Below are positions 37,210-38,108 of a DNA stretch of 38,108 nucleotides, one piece after another; within the stretch, counting starts at the first letter, position 1; every line of letters begins with the position of its first letter. Where the stretch lies: the NCBI GenBank assembly GCA_046724665.1, contig JBKOWZ010000098.1, positions 1 through 38,108 of the forward strand. The letters are read 5' to 3'. Origin of the DNA: Actinocrinis sp046724665 (GTDB taxonomy: Bacteria; Actinomycetota; Actinomycetes; Streptomycetales; Catenulisporaceae). The translations under genes and the position numbers were made by a program. The notes under the pieces were generated by a model. It made no database searches, was not told where the DNA came from, and saw only the letters and a list, made by a program, of their open reading frames with translations.

Positions 37210-38108
37210 CGTTCACCGTGCTTCGTTCGGGCGACCAGGTCCGCGATCGCCGCGGCGAACCGATCGTACGGGCTCGGCTCGGCCAGGCTGCGCTCGGACC
37301 ACTCGGCCGCGGCCTTGCGGCGCAGCGCGAAGCCCTCGCGGTCCTGGCCCGACCAGGCGTTGAGCGTCTCGGCGGCGGCTTCGGCATCGGCCACCACCGC
37401 GCCGCCGCCGGCCTGCTCGACCAGTTCGGCGGCCCGGCGCAGCGGCGTGGTGAGCACCGGCAGCCCGCAGGCGAGGTACTCGTAGACCTTCGACGGGATC
37501 GCGCTCTCGAAGGCCGGGGTGCTGTGCAGCAGCGACATGCCGGTCCAGGCGCCGTCGGCCAGCAGCCAGGCCGACTGCGGGGGCATCCGGCCGTGCAGCC
37601 TGACCCGCGGCGCGGCCGCGCTGGTCGCCTGCCACTCGGTCAGCCGCTCCTGGTCCCGCGCGGCGACCGGGCCGACGATGTCCAGCTGCCAGCCGGGGGC
37701 CAACTCGATCGCGCGCAGCATGGTGAACAGGCCGCGGCTCTCGCGTACGTCGCCGATGTACAGTGCGCGCGGCTCGGGATCCGGCTCGGACGGCTTCGGC
37801 AGCAGGCGCAGGTCCGGCAGGTTGCGTACGACCAGCCGGTTCGCCGCCGCGAGCGGGGGCACGTGCTCGTCCGCGACGACGGTCAGGTCCGCGCCGCGGC
37901 TGAGCGCGACAGCGCTGCGCGCCCAGGCCTTGGCGATCACGCCGGCTACGCCGCGCGCCCAGGCCCGGTCGTCGAGCAGCGCGACGTAGTCCTCGTGCAC
38001 GTCCACGGCCAGCCGCCGGCTGCGGGCGAAGGCGCGGCGCAGCCGGGCCGCCGGAACCAGGTCCGGGTCGAGCGTCACCAGCACCCGGCCGCGCGCGCGT
38101 CCCGGCAG
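37206..38108 (-). CDS. Glycosyltransferase (GT-B, family 4-like), 5' end outside window
   Basis: At least 300 residues; the frame stays open to the window edge, so the start is probably beyond it, although GTG 38084 is possible. Visible motifs: LYIGDVRESRGLFTMLRAIEL, WQLDIVGPVAARDQERLTEW and RVRLHGRMPPQSAWLLADGAW in the C-terminal Rossmann domain, then the donor-site IPSKVYEYLACGLPVLTTPLR. This is a retaining GT4-type arrangement. It is translationally coupled to wbpD, so it is a good candidate for transferring the diacetamido-uronic acid made by the operon. That assignment is inference. Confidence 0.85.
   Translation of the reverse strand: MPGRARGRVLVTLDPDLVPAARLRRAFARSRRLAVDVHEDYVALLDDRAWARGVAGVIAKAWARSAVALSRGADLTVVADEHVPPLAAANRLVVRNLPDLRLLPKPSEPDPEPRALYIGDVRESRGLFTMLRAIELAPGWQLDIVGPVAARDQERLTEWQATSAAAPRVRLHGRMPPQSAWLLADGAWTGMSLLHSTPAFESAIPSKVYEYLACGLPVLTTPLRRAAELVEQAGGGAVVADAEAAAETLNAWSGQDREGFALRRKAAAEWSERSLAEPSPYDRFAAAIADLVARTKHGER

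Overview
The window is very GC-rich (roughly 70% or more by eye), uses many GTG starts, has densely overlapping genes (repeated GTGA, ATGA, TAGTG and TAATG junctions) and encodes Tat-type and Sec-type secreted proteins. This fits a filamentous-type actinobacterium (Actinomycetota); I cannot fix the genus from sequence alone. Most of the window is one large exopolysaccharide (EPS) or cell-surface glycan locus, flanked and interrupted by unrelated cassettes.

Layout: (1) 1-2294, minus strand: an SsuABC-type (sulfonate/nitrate/taurine class) ABC importer, its ATPase cut by the window edge, followed upstream by a ROK-family regulator (2615-3775) with strong palindromes in front of it. (2) 3981-5847, minus: two family-2 glycosyltransferases, apparently read from a leaderless promoter. 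(3) 6126-18844, plus: a polyisoprenyl-phosphate sugar-1-phosphate transferase that would start glycan assembly, then an amino-sugar cassette (Gfo/Idh/MocA oxidoreductase, SDR epimerase, two DegT-type aminotransferases, a PglD/NeuD-type acetyltransferase), a membrane-anchored beta-helix protein, a 1251-residue secreted protein with an N,N-dimethylformamidase-like domain and two DUF4082 domains, and a family-2 glycosyltransferase. (4) 18845-21722: an insertion-scarred interval. The 3' end of the glycosyltransferase gene and its downstream hairpin block recur as two further fragments around a SnoaL-like gene, a possible transposase remnant and a lower-GC membrane-protein gene.

(5) 21723-26634, minus: family-2 glycosyltransferase, a 1064-residue protein that appears to fuse an O-antigen polymerase/ligase (Wzy-like) to a flippase (Wzx-like), and a Wzz-like chain-length protein. 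(6) 26851-31069, plus: a second Wzz-like protein, a WbpD-like acyltransferase, a GT4 glycosyltransferase, a VOC protein and a PIG-V-like membrane mannosyltransferase. (7) 31026-33040, minus: a cobalamin riboswitch followed by cbtB, cbtA and a FhuF-like Fe-S protein. (8) 33066-38108, minus: a glycosyltransferase (cut by the window edge) and a wbpD-wbpE-wbpB-wbpA set, which together can convert UDP-GlcNAc to UDP-2,3-diacetamido-2,3-dideoxy-glucuronic acid.

Working model (inference): the phosphoglycosyltransferase loads the first sugar on a lipid carrier; the several glycosyltransferases extend it with amino sugars and a diacetamido-uronic acid made in cis; the Wzy-Wzx fusion flips and polymerises the unit under control of the two Wzz-like proteins; and the two secreted proteins act on or bind the exported glycan. 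No rRNA, tRNA, CRISPR array or complete mobile element was seen.
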